Positions 11,331-22,730 are shown, counted from the first letter of the stretch. The stretch: DNA of 64,000 bases from Liquidambar formosana (GCA_039720395.1 CM077828.1:19386717-19450716), one strand, 5' to 3'. Numbers and translations: made by a program. Notes: a model not told the origin generated them from the sequence alone.

Positions 11331-14300
11331 CTACACAAATCAATAGCACATTGAAAATGTTATGTTAGTGTCTAAAATGCGTGATAATTAAAAATTGAAA
11401 ATTTAGATCAAGACACATATTATATGATCATCATCTAATATTTGACATTTTTTCTACTATTGCGTAATGCAAACCACTTCTTTTGGCTAATGAAATGGTT
11501 TAAAAAATGTAAATCGGAGTACATAATTGTGTTTAAAGTGAATTTATTATATCTGAGCAGATACACTAATAAAATCTTTGGACCCTTTTAACCATTTAAC
11601 AAGTTCGAAAAATACGCCACAAATATGGCTGAAATCAGTTCAGAAAAATATGCCCCAATTTTTAACCATTTAACAAGTTCAGAAGTTAGTAGGGACCAAC
11701 TAGGAGTGATTATTTAAATATTGATTTGAATTTATTTCTTTGGCTTCTGAACAATCATGTCTGAAAAATATGCCAAAAACATGGTTCAATGGCCAATCAA
11801 AGTGAATTTTGAGTTACTTGATCTCTAATGGCATCATATCTATGAGATGATGAGATCCGTCCAAATTAATTAATTGCAGTGCTGAATAAAAACAGCCTCA
11901 GGAATTGGAAGGTGAGATCAAAAATCGTTTTGAGTTGGACTAAGGAAGATAGAAGGACACATCCAACCAGGTTTTCATATATCGTGCCCAAAAAGTAGTA
12001 CATCAATTTCTTGATACGCCGAGGCACCTGATTGCCTGGGTTACCTTTTAATCTTGCCCTCTCTATTCGAAACCACAATTGGTCTTGGTGGGCAGAACCT
12101 AGAGCCATGAGATCTATAATTACCAGCCCCCACAACCCCAACAACAAGAACGTACCAATGGTCCTTTTTGTGGTACTAGATATAGCACACATGCGTTGCA
12201 CGTGAATATTTTTAAATAATATTAGTTATACAAAATAATAAATACATAAAGATTTTATATTTTTTCATAAAAGATAAAATTTAAAATTCAAAAGTACATT
12301 TTTTTTTTTTTATAATCAAAATTGTCAACAAAAGATTAAAAACTCTTTAGATAAACATTCATAATTTTTTTCCTTTTCATAAAACGGAATATTTAAAGAG
12401 TTTATATTCATATATATTATCATAAAACTTGATAGTTGTTCTAAGAAAAAGAATTTGAGTAAGAATCTAATTTTAATTTGTTAAGAGTTTGAGTTAAAAT
12501 TTAACTTTCATTTATTACCAAATGATAAGAATGTTTACTATGTGTTTCAATTAAAAGAAAGGTAGATATGTATTTTTTTTTTTTTTTAAAATAAGGATAT
12601 ATTGATCGTTCAAAAGTTTTTCTGAAATTCAGCATAGTATAGATACTTGAAAATAGCAGCCTCGATGGAAGATCAAGTTTTGCACTGATCCGCATACCTT
12701 TTTAGTAGGGTTCATTACTTCATTGTCTATAAAGCAATTTTGTTCTCGATGATCGATAATTTGCACAGAAATAAACACTTGAAACAAGGTACATGGTGGG
12801 TTACCTAGAATCGTGGCCTTTGACGATTTTCTGTTGTCGCAGTAATATACATAATCATCTGTGCCGTTGCTACTGCGTACGATTTTCTGCGCGCATCTTC
12901 CCTCCTTGCAGCTGCGGCATGCTTCAACAACTGACACAAAAAAAGAAAAGAAAAAAAAATGATTAAAAATTATTTTAAGTAGTCAGTTATTGACGACTTT
13001 TTTAAAAATATTTATTTAAAAAAAATTTTATTCTCTTTGATTGTAATTACTCTCTCCGTCCCACAAAGATAAGCCATATTTGTAACTTTTTTTGTCTCAA
13101 AATGTTTGTCTATTTTGAAAATTCAAATCATAATTTTTTTGAACTTCCTATTCTACCCCAAGTCATTTCAATAATTACATTTAACACAAAACCCACTAAA
13201 AAGTAGGAGAGGGTGCCTCTAAAAAAATAGAGTTTTAATAAATGACAAGTCAATGAAATTATGGTTTTTCTTAAACTGTGTGTTTTGCCAAGCATAACCT
13301 ATCTTTGTAGGACAGAGGGAGTAATTACAAATGAGCACTCATAATCCTTAAATCTTAATGGAGTATGACATTATTTAGAAGGTGAGATCTCCCCCAAGCT
13401 AGTAACATCATGCCTTGCTAAATTTTATAGTAAAAAGTTGGGCACAGAAATATGATATGATGCATCTTTCAACCAAAAAAAAAAAAAAAAAAAGAAAATC
13501 CAGCATCATAGTGTGATACTATGTTTTTGCCACATCACTCAATTGCAACCCTACTTACTTGAGAAAGGATCCTCTCCATTGCAATTGACAGTCTAATGAA
13601 ATATGAACCGTCTAGTAAATGGAGATACTTTGTTCCTTACTTACCCGTGTCTCACTCTTTGATTAAGAAAAAGGTTGTACCTTGACATCCATTGGGAGTA
13701 TAAGGGTTCCCTTCATACGTGGAATAACATTGGCAGTAATAGTTTGTGCTCCCATCCGTACTTGTTTGCGCGGAACAGTATTGATTCGAATTACGGAGTC
13801 CATGGAGGTTGTCTAGACTTACCATCCATTCCAAAAGCACTGGAGTAGACGAATTTGAAAAGTCGCCTGAAATTGGAGAATGGGCTGAGTACCACAAAAA
13901 GGAACGCGTACATTCCTCTGTGTTAGTATTAATATTGAAGATTGTAAGACCTGACGGAATAAAGAATCGGCAACAGTCGATGCCATAGCAACCATCTGTA
14001 TCTATAATAATACTGCTATCGCAAGTCGCCGTGCAACCTCCCACTATTGCCCCACTCTGGTTGGTGAGCAGGGCATTTCCACAACCGATCACTATGAACG
14101 AATTCGAAGCGGAGTAGCGAAAGGGGCTTCCCGTCAAATTGGCGCTCCTCCATGGATTACCTCTACAGATGGGAACTACAGGAACGTTCACGGTCACGTT
14201 TTGGTTGTCCAATGATATGCTTAACACCTCCAGATCAGATCGAGTTAAGAATGGTTTTGGGGGCTTATTGGCAGATTCTTTGCAGGTTATTTCGAACCCT

Positions 14301-14461
14301 TTTTCAAAGTAACACTGCTCTGGCCCGATACCAAACGGGTAGGGAATGGTAACACCGCCACAGGAATCGTTACAACCGGGCTTTGCCATAGGTGGAGTAG
14401 CTGCTGATGGTTCCATTAGCCATAGTGAGGAGATGAGTACAAGCACCAACTCCACAACCAT
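10132..14461 (-). CDS. WAKL-B: wall-associated-kinase-like receptor kinase, join of three exons, 701 aa
   Basis: The model joins exon 1 (14461-13681), exon 2 (12930-12805) and exon 3 (11330-10132). Both introns have GT-AG ends and the phases agree, giving 2106 nt (701 codons plus TGA). Residues 1 to about 22 form a signal peptide. [15 protein letters not shown] at 30-44 opens a galacturonan-binding WAK domain, followed by a short Cys-rich region, a transmembrane segment (about 303-325) and a Ser/Thr kinase with glycine loop [15 protein letters not shown] lysine at about 400, HRD at 495-497 and DFG at 515. The HRD Arg makes it an RD kinase, expected to be active. Such proteins span the plasma membrane and sense pectin fragments. 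The ATG was chosen because the signal peptide starts there. It is the only intact copy of the local family. An extra exon within intron 2 cannot be fully excluded. Confidence 0.85.
11331..12804 (-). other. WAKL-B intron 2
   Basis: A 1474-bp intron. It contains an open frame at 12201-11866 on the minus strand and a block (about 12000-12195) that resembles WAKL-A intron 2, so either this is an ancient shared intron sequence or an unrecognised alternative exon. A partial direct repeat with AAAAATATGCC motifs lies near 11610-11790. Confidence 0.55.
12805..12930 (-). CDS. WAKL-B exon 2: short Cys-rich segment
   Basis: 126 nt, acceptor TGTCAG and donor GTAACC. It encodes about 42 residues with [18 protein letters not shown] and a YVYYC motif. 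It sits where EGF-like repeats are found in classical WAKs, but I do not see a full six-Cys EGF module. Phase 1 at both ends lets it join exons 1 and 3 in frame. Confidence 0.7.
   Translation of the reverse strand: MLKHAAAARREDARRKSYAVATAQMIMYITATTENRQRPRF
13041..13330. mobile_element. Stowaway-like MITE (Tc1/mariner type)
   Basis: The ends CTCTCTCCGTCCCACAAAGA (13050) and TCTTTGTAGGACAGAGGGAG (to 13321) are inverted repeats, bordered by TA at 13048-13049 and 13322-13323. This is the Stowaway signature. The inverted match extends outward through GTAATTAC on each side, to 13041 and 13330. There is no coding capacity. Confidence 0.8.
13364..13426 (+). repeat. Single arm of the fold-back MITE family
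   Basis: It is similar to the left arm at 4011-4077, sharing ACATT, TTTAGAAG, TGAGA and TAACATCATGCCTTGCTAAA in order. No matching inverted arm is found beside it. Confidence 0.65.
13681..14461 (-). CDS. WAKL-B exon 1: signal peptide and galacturonan-binding domain
   Basis: It starts at ATG 14461 ([16 protein letters not shown]), a typical signal peptide, and ends [10 protein letters not shown] followed by a split codon and the donor GTACAA. Conserved WAK features are [17 protein letters not shown], an FEITC segment, GCGNALL, GGCTATC and YGIDCC. An upstream in-frame extension without an ATG is not used. Confidence 0.9.
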
Positions 14462-14552
14462 TTTTTTTTTCTTCCTTCCGAGTTTTTTGGGAGTGGAATG
14501 AGAATGTAGATCTAGGCAAGTAATACCCCTCAACTAACCAATACATGAATCC

Positions 14553-14560
14553 TCTTTATA
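14553..14560 (-). promoter_or_regulatory. Probable WAKL-B TATA box
   Basis: TATAAAGA on the minus strand, ending 91 bp upstream of the ATG. The same element sits at the same relative place in front of WAKL-A (5220-5213). Confidence 0.6.
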
Positions 14561-14561
14561 G

Positions 14562-15310
14562 TGCGGGCATGCCCTTTATTTTTATTTTATTTTTTGAATT
14601 TCATGGTCCACATATTAATTCACTAGGCTTTTGATTTTTCTACTTTGAAAATGAGAAATAGGAGTGGAAACATGCGCGATGCATCCCCGAAGGAGAGGCA
14701 CAATTAATTAATCTTAAAGTCAAGATGAAAGGGATAGCACGAGATATTTTGTTGATGACTCAAAGCTTCGCGATAAGGAAATTTTTCGAGTTGAAAACAG
14801 GCATTTATCACGCAATTGCGGATTTCTTGATTGGATTTTTTACAGCCCAGGGAATAGAAATTTTCTTTGGTTAAACTTCCAAGAGAGGCTTTATGGTTGC
14901 ATGAAAATTACACTATGATCTAAATAAAACTCTACTTATACAGTATATATTTTTAATCGGTAAGAGTAGTGGCCTGCCTACGTCTCTTACATGTCACGCA
15001 TGAAAATAGAGAGGGTAGTGCCATATTGTCCAAATAGTTTGTCCAAATCATCTTATCTAAGTAACACCGCAATTGGCCTAACTAATACCTGGAGTAAAAC
15101 AATTTATTAAAAAAAAAATTATTCATAGTGGTTTAATGTGACAACTACCTTGTCGGTTGTGTGCAAACAAATTTAAGTAAGAAATTAGGCAATTTAAGGT
15201 TTCTCAAAAAGAAAAAGATTGCTATTTAGGCTGCATATTTTTCAGGATGTTTTTGTGTGTATTTATTTAAATATATGATATATAGTGTTAGAAATACACC
15301 ACATCTCACA
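14562..15310. other. 5' flank of WAKL-B
   Basis: It matches the flank of WAKL-A (about 5240-5960) over most of its length, including TTTGAATTTCATGGTC and ATTGCTATTTAGGCTGCATA. No gene is seen. Confidence 0.6.
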
Positions 15311-15403
15311 TTGATTAATTGCCACGGATGGAGCAGCTACTAATGGTTCCATTAGCCGTAGTAAGGAGATGAGGTGAATTAAGCACCAACGCCAATCATG
15401 ATT
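15311..15403 (-). pseudogene. Short WAKL exon 1 remnant
   Basis: On the minus strand the residues LMEPLVAAPSVAIN match the end of the signal peptide and the start of the mature region of WAKL-A and B. The similarity stops after that, and no galacturonan-binding domain follows. It is a third, almost erased, gene start in the locus. Confidence 0.65.
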
Positions 15404-15558
15404 AATCGCTTCTTTTGAGTTATTTGGAAGAGGGATGAGAATTAATATTAAGGCAAGCAATCCATTAATTCTCTTTATATAGAAAAGAGTACTTTTTTTA
15501 CAGGATATATTTTTCACCATCCATTTCCAGTGAAACCTATTGGTTATACAATACAAAT

Positions 15559-16009
15559 TAGGGGTGTTAATGGTTCCGTTTGGTTCGGTTTTAGGGGAGA
15601 TTTCAAACCAAACTATTATACTTCGGTTTTGTTCCTCTCAAACCAAAACCAAACCATACTATAAAAAAACCAAACCATTATATTTCGGTTTGGTTCGGTT
15701 CGGTTTCGGTTTTAACCTATCAAGTAACAACAAATAATTGAAAATGAAAAAAATGACATGCCAAACTCCTAATAAAAACATTTTTAATAAAAGCATTACA
15801 TTAGCAACTAAAAAAAACAAACATTGTATCAAAATAGAAACATATTGACATATATGTCAATATCACACACAACATTAATACACACAACATAATAGCTAGT
15901 TTAATACATGCCAATCTAAAAAAGGGAAAACAATAAGAAACTTAAAATCAACAAAAACAAGCCCATTACCTATTTTACCCTTATTAGAATTGGGAATTTA
16001 CAAACTTTA

Positions 16010-16041
<32 letters not shown>

Positions 16042-16223
16042 GATATTATATTTTTCGGTTTTTTCGGTTTGGTTTGGTTTTTAAAACTAAAAACCAAAAC
16101 CAAACCAATTGAGTTCGGTTTTCTAAAATTAAAACCATAACCAAACCTAATGACAAAAAAACCAAACCAAACCGCCTAGTTCGGTTTGGTTCTCAGTTTT
16201 AACCAAAACCATTAACACCCCTA
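15559..16223. mobile_element. hAT-like non-autonomous element rich in GGTTCGGTT motifs
   Basis: The ends TAGGGGTGTTAATGGTT and AACCATTAACACCCCTA are inverted repeats. The flanking octamers ATACAAAT (15551-15558) and ATATAAAT (16224-16231) match at 7 of 8 positions, as expected for a hAT target duplication. Subterminal regions carry many GGTTTGGTT and GGTTCGGTTT copies in opposite orientation at the two ends. There is no transposase. Confidence 0.65.
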
Positions 16224-16231
16224 ATATAAAT

Positions 16232-18426
16232 CATGTCCAGTATTTTCTACCATTGGAGTGGAGAATTTACAGATTGGTCAGCCCATGGCAAATAATTAAA
16301 TGCCAAGCAAGAACGCGAATGGTAAAGTCAAAAATAGTCCCACATTAAGATGCTTGTAGCTAATCTGTTGTGGTGCGTGTTGTACCCTTGAGGCAAAAAG
16401 GTCAATTGAATCATGCCACTGCTGATAAGTTGACAATATAATTGAACTTTTGAAAATTACCTCTTCATGCATGTCGGTTAAGAATCTTAGCAAATTGAAA
16501 TTCCAACTTACAACTACAGAGAAGTCTAAAATACGCCTATTTGTAAAATTACAGGGTGGGAAAATGCCTCAAGTTTTATAAACCTTAGGGGTAAAACGCA
16601 CCACATCAGTGCTCAACAACTTATCCAAGTTAAATTTCACGGGTTTCTACCAGCGAATTTGAGTTGTCTCTCATTTTTTCTTGCCACGCGGTGTCAATCT
16701 AGCGATAACTTCACCATGCAGTAAAATCTCAAATTTCACCAAATCCCAATCCAAAAAAACATGCTTTAGAGGGAATGGGTCAAATGAGATGGAGTATATT
16801 TAAATGGGTTGAAAGAAAATTACCAAAGGGGTAGAAGGGGTATTATAGAAGGGGAATTATTAATTTCTTTCTTTTTGGGATAAAAGTCCATTATTACCAT
16901 TTTAAATGAAACAAAAAGTCTTGGTATTTTTTGTGAAATTACTTTTATTTTGAGCCACCATTTAATCATTCTCCTTTAATGTTCAAATGAAAATTAAATA
17001 ATTCAACAAATTTTACATGCTATTAAAAACACAAACTTATCATTTTGAATATTTTAAAAATTAAACTCATTATTATAACAATATAATTAACCTTACTATG
17101 CGCACAAGACGTGATCATATGATTTCAGTTCTTATTAAAATTTATATTATCATCCATCTACCCTGAAAGTTCAAAGGGTAGAAAAATGTATCGAGCTCCA
17201 CATTTCACTACCATTGTATGATTGAAAAGGAAGAGGACAAAAACTAGGCGACTATTATAAAATTAAATTATCATCTGGCTGTATAATTTACACAAGATCC
17301 ATTACCAAGAAAGTTCATAACGTACATAGACGTGGGCCTCCCATTCCACTACCATTGTATGATTGAGAAGGAAAAGGACAAAAAATAGAGGACACTAGCT
17401 AGCTTTTGACCACGGTGCCTTCTTTTGAGTCCAAAGCAACCACTTGAATAATGCGGTTTTTTATAAGATGTTATATTGTTAGATCTTACTTTACTCCCAT
17501 TATTGAAGAGTTCTCTTTGAATTCTAATTTATATACTAATTTTATGGGAAAAGATTCATCGTCTTTGCTCCATAGGCCGTATCTTATTTTTGGCTAATTG
17601 AATTCTTGTGGGCATCAGTTTTGCTTAAAAGGAAAATTTATGTACTTATATTGAGAAACTCTCCTTGGCTGCCACTATTTACAATATTTTGCATAAGAGA
17701 ATTTACGCATCCACTCTAACAACCATTGTAATGTGGACTCTATTCTCAACTCCATTGTTTTTGAGATCTGTTCTAGAGTCTTGAGTTCTCATTTCAAAAA
17801 AAATCCGAGAATTAGAACATTTCGCAGTAATTAGGGCATCACACCTTGTAAGTTGTAAGTATGTAACACTAGGGTAGGACTTCATTTGCCTTCTCCTTTT
17901 GTTATAACCCTTGGCATGTCAAGGCTTTGTCTCTCTTTGCAATGACAGAGCCACGAATTTGGTCTAGTGTGGCTAAATTTTGATTGATCTTAAAAATTTA
18001 TTTATGTTTTCAAAATACTAAAGAAATCAATTAACTACAATTTTGGGTAATTTTTTTCCTAGAGTCAAGAACAATGGACACAAGTTTTGAAACAAGCTTC
18101 TGCACAATTTTTTATAATTCCATTTATGACTCATATCTTACAAAACTCACTATTAGATTAGATAACCTTCACATGGAGGTCATACATATTAAAAATTAAA
18201 TTGATCTAAGATTAAGAATTGATTCATCCACAACTATGAGATTTTTATTGATTAAAAATGTGAGCTTTTAGATCTGTTGGCAACTAGTCTCGCATCAACT
18301 TAATTTTTGACATGTATAGTCATAGAAAAACAGTTTTATCAACTTAATTTTTGACAGTCGCTCCTAGAAAACGATGGATCGCCTTTGCCAAACCGACTAG
18401 TTACCCTACCTGACCGACCTATATCA
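16232..18426. other. Intergenic, repeats only
   Basis: About 16262-16345 carries a fragment of the WAKL flank unit (TAGTCCCACATTAAG). A direct duplication with CACTACCATTGTATGATTGA is present at about 17205-17265 and 17343-17400. The remainder is AT-rich and I see no gene. Confidence 0.5.
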
Positions 18427-18431
18427 GTCCC
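18427..18431. repeat. Target-site duplication of the Tat element, left
   Basis: GTCCC, identical to 33820-33824. Confidence 0.9.
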
Positions 18432-19841
18432 TGTGAGTGCACCTTTTTTTCGCCACGCGCTCGCCCTTTCCTCTTTTACTTGGTGTTTTACCTGCTCTTT
18501 ACTTCTGATGGTGGTGCTAACCCAAGGGATTGACATAGGAATGAGAGTCGCCACCTGGAAGGGTCCAGGACCAACTTTGTTCACCAGAGAAAGGTTCGGA
18601 GCTAAGGTACATGTTGGGAAGGTGTTAGGCACCCAACAATGCCCGGTAATAAACCGGCCCTCATTGTGTATTCATTGACCATATTTAGTATTTTAATTTA
18701 ATCCAAATTGCTTTACATCATGCAAAACACATACGGATGCCATAACATAAAACAATAAAAAAAATATATTATATATATATATAAACATGGCATGTGAAGC
18801 ATGAAGTAAGTAAAAAAAAACATGTAAAGTATACGTGCATATAATACAATGATCACATGAATAGTAAAAGGGGAAAAGAAGTAATGGAAACAATGATGAA
18901 AAAAGAAAGTGATGAAGGAGTAATGATTATACCAATAGCAAGAATCCGGGAAATAAGATTATCATGCGTATGCACACTATGAATATGTGTACACATGATT
19001 TGTCATGTGCACGCATGGCAGAGACATGCGTACACATGACTTCACTATTTTACTTTCCCCATGATTAAACTGATTTTCCTGCAGAGAGGTTAGTCTGAGC
19101 AAATTTTACATGTAACAAAATTACTATCTAAACAGCTTATGCAATTCTATATAAAAAAAATATGCTTATACCTCTTGCAAATAAAGCAGGTTGATGTTTA
19201 GATTGTCCCTCAGGTCTACTGCCAACTTGGCGGTGTCTCTTCCTTTGAGTTAGGCAAGCTTTTCCCTTTCCTCACTGATTGACTCTCTGTTATCTTCTCA
19301 CTATTCTTTCTCTCACCATTCCTTTTCTATTCAGCATAATACCCTCTCAATATAAGAGTCCTTCTTTTTCTTCCCCCCCTCGAACTCCTAATAGCCCCCT
19401 CTATTTATAGGGAAAAATCTCCGTGTAGGATCGTCACCCCTGACCTCACTCCTCACTCCCTTCTTCATTATAAACGAGGCGTAGTGCCTGCCAGATGATA
19501 ATTTCCCTCACAGAAAACTATCCCTGACAACCTCTCGACTCTGATGGAAAGCTGGCCATCTCTTCTCTATTTCTTTCACCTAACATCCCACTTCCCTTTT
19601 TTTTTATACGGAAGATTACCTTCCCCCACTTTTTACACTTCCCCACATCCACCTACCATCCCACTTCTTTCTTCATAGGAGATTCCTTTCCCCACTTTCT
19701 TTTTACGCTTCCCTACATCCACCTACCGCTCCACTTGCTTGCTTTGCTCGCAGGAAATAGACCCAAATTGACAATAAACATCATAGACCTCATCATCGGG
19801 AGCTCACCATCAAAATGTAGGGACAAAATGGGATGTCTACA
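18432..19841 (-). repeat. 3' LTR of the Tat element
   Basis: 1410 bp, direct repeat of 32408-33819. It contains a minus-strand TATAAATA at 19409-19402. Confidence 0.95.
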
Positions 19842-19845
19842 GTTG

Positions 19846-19855
19846 CCCCTCTTTT
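19846..19855 (-). other. Polypurine tract
   Basis: AAAAGAGGGG on the minus strand, just upstream of the 3' LTR start TGTAGACATC. It is the expected plus-strand primer of the retrotransposon. Confidence 0.8.
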
Positions 19856-20039
19856 GAATTCTTCCCACTTCGTGGGGAGGATTCGAAAGAAATCCATAGA
19901 CTAACATTTTGTCCTCATGCAAATCACATGCAATCATGTAATGTGCTAGGTCGCGCTAGACACATCCAGCTGCCTACGTACTCCGTAGAGATCAGACCTT
20001 CACGTAGTTCAAATAAATCAATGCTCAATCAAAGTAAAC

Positions 20040-20378
20040 ACTAGAACCCCGCAGCAATCCTAGTTACAAGTGTCCTATCAGGACACGACTAGTCCCGAAG
20101 CATCTCAGTCAGAGAATTCATAATTTTGCCCCATTTAGGGCAAGGTGAGATTCCCGCAGCAAATCTCATTAAATACTAGAACCCCGCAGCAATTCTAGTA
20201 AATGTCCCGTCGGGACATGACTGGTCCCGAAGCATCCCAGTAAGAAAAATTCATAATTTTGCCCCATTAGGGCAAGGTGAGATTCCCGCAGCAAATCTCA
20301 TTAAATACTAGAACCCCGCAGCAATTCTAGTAAATGTCCCGTCGGGACATGACTGGTCCCGAAGCATCCCAGTCAAAA
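20040..20378. repeat. Tandem repeat in the 3' region of the Tat element (period about 132-135 bp, 2.5 copies)
   Basis: Copies begin at about 20041, 20176 and 20308 with CTAGAACCCCGCAGCAAT. Each holds a self-complementary GTCCCGTCGGGAC-type core and GCCCCATTAGGGC-type motif. The third copy is partial. Such 3' tandem repeats are known in Ogre/Tat elements and can seed satellites. Confidence 0.9.
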
Positions 20379-20800
20379 ATTCATTTTCATTTCCTTTTCT
20401 TTATGAGAATTGGATTGAATATTCCTATTCATGATCATTAGTTTTATGCAAAAAATTGCTTTTACATTTATTCCTAGGGATGCCTCCCACGTACGCATGA
20501 CCCATGTTGTACCAGCTTATTCCTTTATTTCTTATCTCTTGGCATTTTTGAAGCATGACTTAGTGCCACATACCTGTGCTGTTACTTACCTGTGTTACCT
20601 TTGACAAGCGTACAGCACCAGTTTTTTTTTTTCTTTCCCAAGCTGTGTAGATCCCATCAGGGCATTTTGCTGAGACCTGCATTTCTCATCCGGAGGACGT
20701 CCTGGGTTATCCTAATGTGCCTGGCACTCGCAGGGTATGTTCCCACATCCTGCATATCTTTCTTCTTTTTTTTCCTTTTTTCTTGCCGCTTGCATAGATT

Positions 20801-20843
<43 letters not shown>

Positions 20844-21014
20844 CGTATGCATGAATGAGCATCTAACGTCTCCCACCCCTATTACAACTAACGATGGGCC
20901 AATCAGTAGAGATGATTCAACCTTTTGTTTTTAAATTCTTAAAACACTTAATATTTTGGGATGCACTTAAACGTTTCCTTCATTTGTTCCTCTTTTTGAA
21001 CATGCACATTTAAA
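20379..21014. other. Tat element 3' untranslated stretch
   Basis: Non-coding, with an A-run of about 37 (near 20804-20840) and several T-runs. No gene is seen. Confidence 0.6.
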
Positions 21015-21374
21015 TCATGCCTTTGTTGCTTTTTTGAATGCCTTTGACAATTGTGCACATGGGTCCCCCCCCTTTTTTTTTTCTACCCGAATGATTTCAT
21101 ATTCTTGTTCGGTTTGCACTTTTTCCTTCCTCCTTTTCCTTTTTTCAATGATTGAACTAGCACTATAAATGAGAAATAAGCTCACTATTTGACACATGAA
21201 TGGTAATAATTGAATTGGGACAAGGCCTGCCGCCAAAAACCAAATGGACTCAGAAAATGATAGGACGTTCCATGTATATGTAAAAAAAAAGTGTGCACAT
21301 ACCAACCACATAAGATGTACGAAAAGTGTGGCAATCACAATAGCAATGCTGCGGTCATCTACCCCCACTTTCAT
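21015..21374 (-). CDS. Accessory membrane ORF of the Tat element, 119 aa
   Basis: It starts at a true ATG (21374) on the element's sense strand and ends with TGA at 21017-21015. About residues 8-32, 44-60 and 62-75 are hydrophobic (IAIVIATLFVHLMWLVCAHF and IWFLAAGLVPIQLLPFM among them). A very basic segment KRKRRKEK and a charged tail follow. It lies between integrase and the 3' LTR, the position where some plant elements have env-like ORFs, but it is too short for a usual envelope and I do not recognise the family. Its ATG is 110 bp from that of the divergent antisense gene. Confidence 0.5.
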   Translation of the reverse strand: MKVGVDDRSIAIVIATLFVHLMWLVCAHFFFTYTWNVLSFSESIWFLAAGLVPIQLLPFMCQIVSLFLIYSASSIIEKRKRRKEKVQTEQEYEIIRVEKKKGGDPCAQLSKAFKKATKA

Positions 21375-21439
21375 AAAAAAAACTGATCTTCATCATGCGG
21401 ACCCATGAATTAATCCTGGCCGGCAAGCTCACTTTCCTT

Positions 21440-21449
21440 CTATAAATAG
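21440..21449. promoter_or_regulatory. TATA box between divergent accessory genes
   Basis: CTATAAATAG. On the plus strand TATAAATA ends 35 bp before the ATG of the antisense gene (21484). Read on the minus strand it gives TATTTATA, 66 bp before the 119-aa ORF, so it might serve both directions. Confidence 0.6.
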
Positions 21450-21483
21450 GCATTCAGCCCCTTTGCAATTCTTTCAAAGCATC

Positions 21484-22730
21484 ATGGCTAATTCTTTTTC
21501 CCTTTCAGACATCAAAAGATGGCTCTTATCTCCCAATTGTCAAGCAACTCAACAACTTGAATCATTCCACTTATCCTCTTTGATCCACTATTGTCAAGTT
21601 AAGATTAATGAGAGTTTTCTTACAACAATCACTAAATATTGGGATCCTCTTCGTCATGTGTTTCGTTTCAACAATATAGAGATGTGCCCCACTATTGAAG
21701 AATTTAGTGCAATCCTCAAGTACCCAAACTCTCATAATCTTCTGCTCCCTTCTTTAACTGTCCCTCTCCCTTCTAGTCTTGCTTCAGTCCTAGACATTTC
21801 TGTGAGGCAGGCCAAGTCATGGTGTGCCAATTCTACCATAGATCTTGAACCACTCGTGCGATGGTTCTCTACTCATCTTCTTTCACCAAACAATTGCACT
21901 TCCAAAGCTCTTTGTCTTTGTTTATTGGCGGGGTATCTTCTCATCAGCGACCTCCACTCAGTAGACTTGACTCTCCTTCATGTGATGCAACACATTTCTA
22001 CCCAAAATCCTTGCATGATAATTCTCGCAGAAACTCTCAATGGTCTAGACAATGCGGTGCAGAACAAGACTTTCCTACTACGCGGTAGTCCCCTATTATT
22101 ACAGGTACTTTGATTTTTTTTTTTTTTTTATTATTTTGTATTCCATCCATCAACTTTCGATACATTCTTATTCTTTTCGTGTATCAGATATGGCTGTATG
22201 AGAGACTCCAGCTGGTTGAAGAACCAACGCTAAATCCTTATAAACCAGAACACTATCGCTACCGCAAGCTGATTAAACCCTTTCCAGATGCCGAGAAACT
22301 GCGAGAATTTTTAGACTCTTTACCCTGTCATCATGTTCGTTGGTACTGCCCGTGGTGGCGCATCAGCCACATGACCACTGAGTTGGTGCTCCCTGGGAGC
22401 GTAATGCTGATTGGTCTGCACGAAATCTCATACTACCCCGCAGCTCGTATTGCACGCCAATTTGGGAAAAATCAATATGCTCTCAACAAAGATCACAATG
22501 GATACACCTGCCCCATTTTCGCACGAGCTATTGAGCGAGTCCAATCATCATGGAAAAATAGGCCGCAAATAGGTAGCCTCCAAGCCCCGACAATAGTAAG
22601 CCCATCGTCATCCTACTATGATTGGTTGGTTACGGATTTGGAAAATGCCAAGAAAACAAAAAATGAGGCTCAACACAAGAGGAAAGTACCGGTTGCAAAA
22701 GAAGGAATTTCAAAGAGGACAAGAGATTGA
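21484..22730 (+). CDS. Antisense spliced gene in the Tat element, plant-mobile-domain-like protein, 387 aa
   Basis: The gene runs opposite to the retrotransposon. Exon 1 (21484-22104, 207 codons) and exon 2 (22188-22730, 180 codons plus TGA) join in frame across an 83-bp GT-AG intron (GTACTTTG to TATCAG, T-rich). The joined product reads ...SPLLLQ-IWLYERLQL..., a continuation I recognise from plant mobile domain (PMD/DUF7745-like) proteins. Other family-like features are YWDPLRHVFRF and MCPTIEEFSAIL near residue 60 and WWRISHMTTE in exon 2. A basic Lys/Arg-rich tail may be a nuclear signal. A TATA box lies at 21441, and AATAAA at 22807-22812 follows the stop. PMD proteins of the host act in silencing and development. 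The role in a retroelement is unknown. Confidence 0.75.
22105..22187 (+). other. Intron of the antisense PMD-like gene
   Basis: GTACTTTG...GTGTATCAG, 83 bp, strongly T-rich. Removing it restores one reading frame from two ORFs in different frames, each of which looks unrelated to protein inside the intron itself. Confidence 0.75.

Larger units (their letters stand above)
12931..13680 (-). other. WAKL-B intron 1 with two transposon insertions
   Basis: A 750-bp GT-AG intron. It contains the Stowaway-like element at 13050-13321 and a single arm of the fold-back repeat at 13364-13426. An A-run follows near 13475. Confidence 0.75.

Noticed and set aside
11866..12201. 111-codon minus-strand ORF in WAKL-B intron 2
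   Set aside because: It is inside an intron, the WAKL-A counterpart is not open, and the three-exon model is already in frame without it.
18339..18678. 97-codon ORFs on both strands at the 3' LTR edge (repeated at 32382-32655)
   Set aside because: They lie in the LTR terminal region and recur only because the LTRs are copies. No domain is seen.
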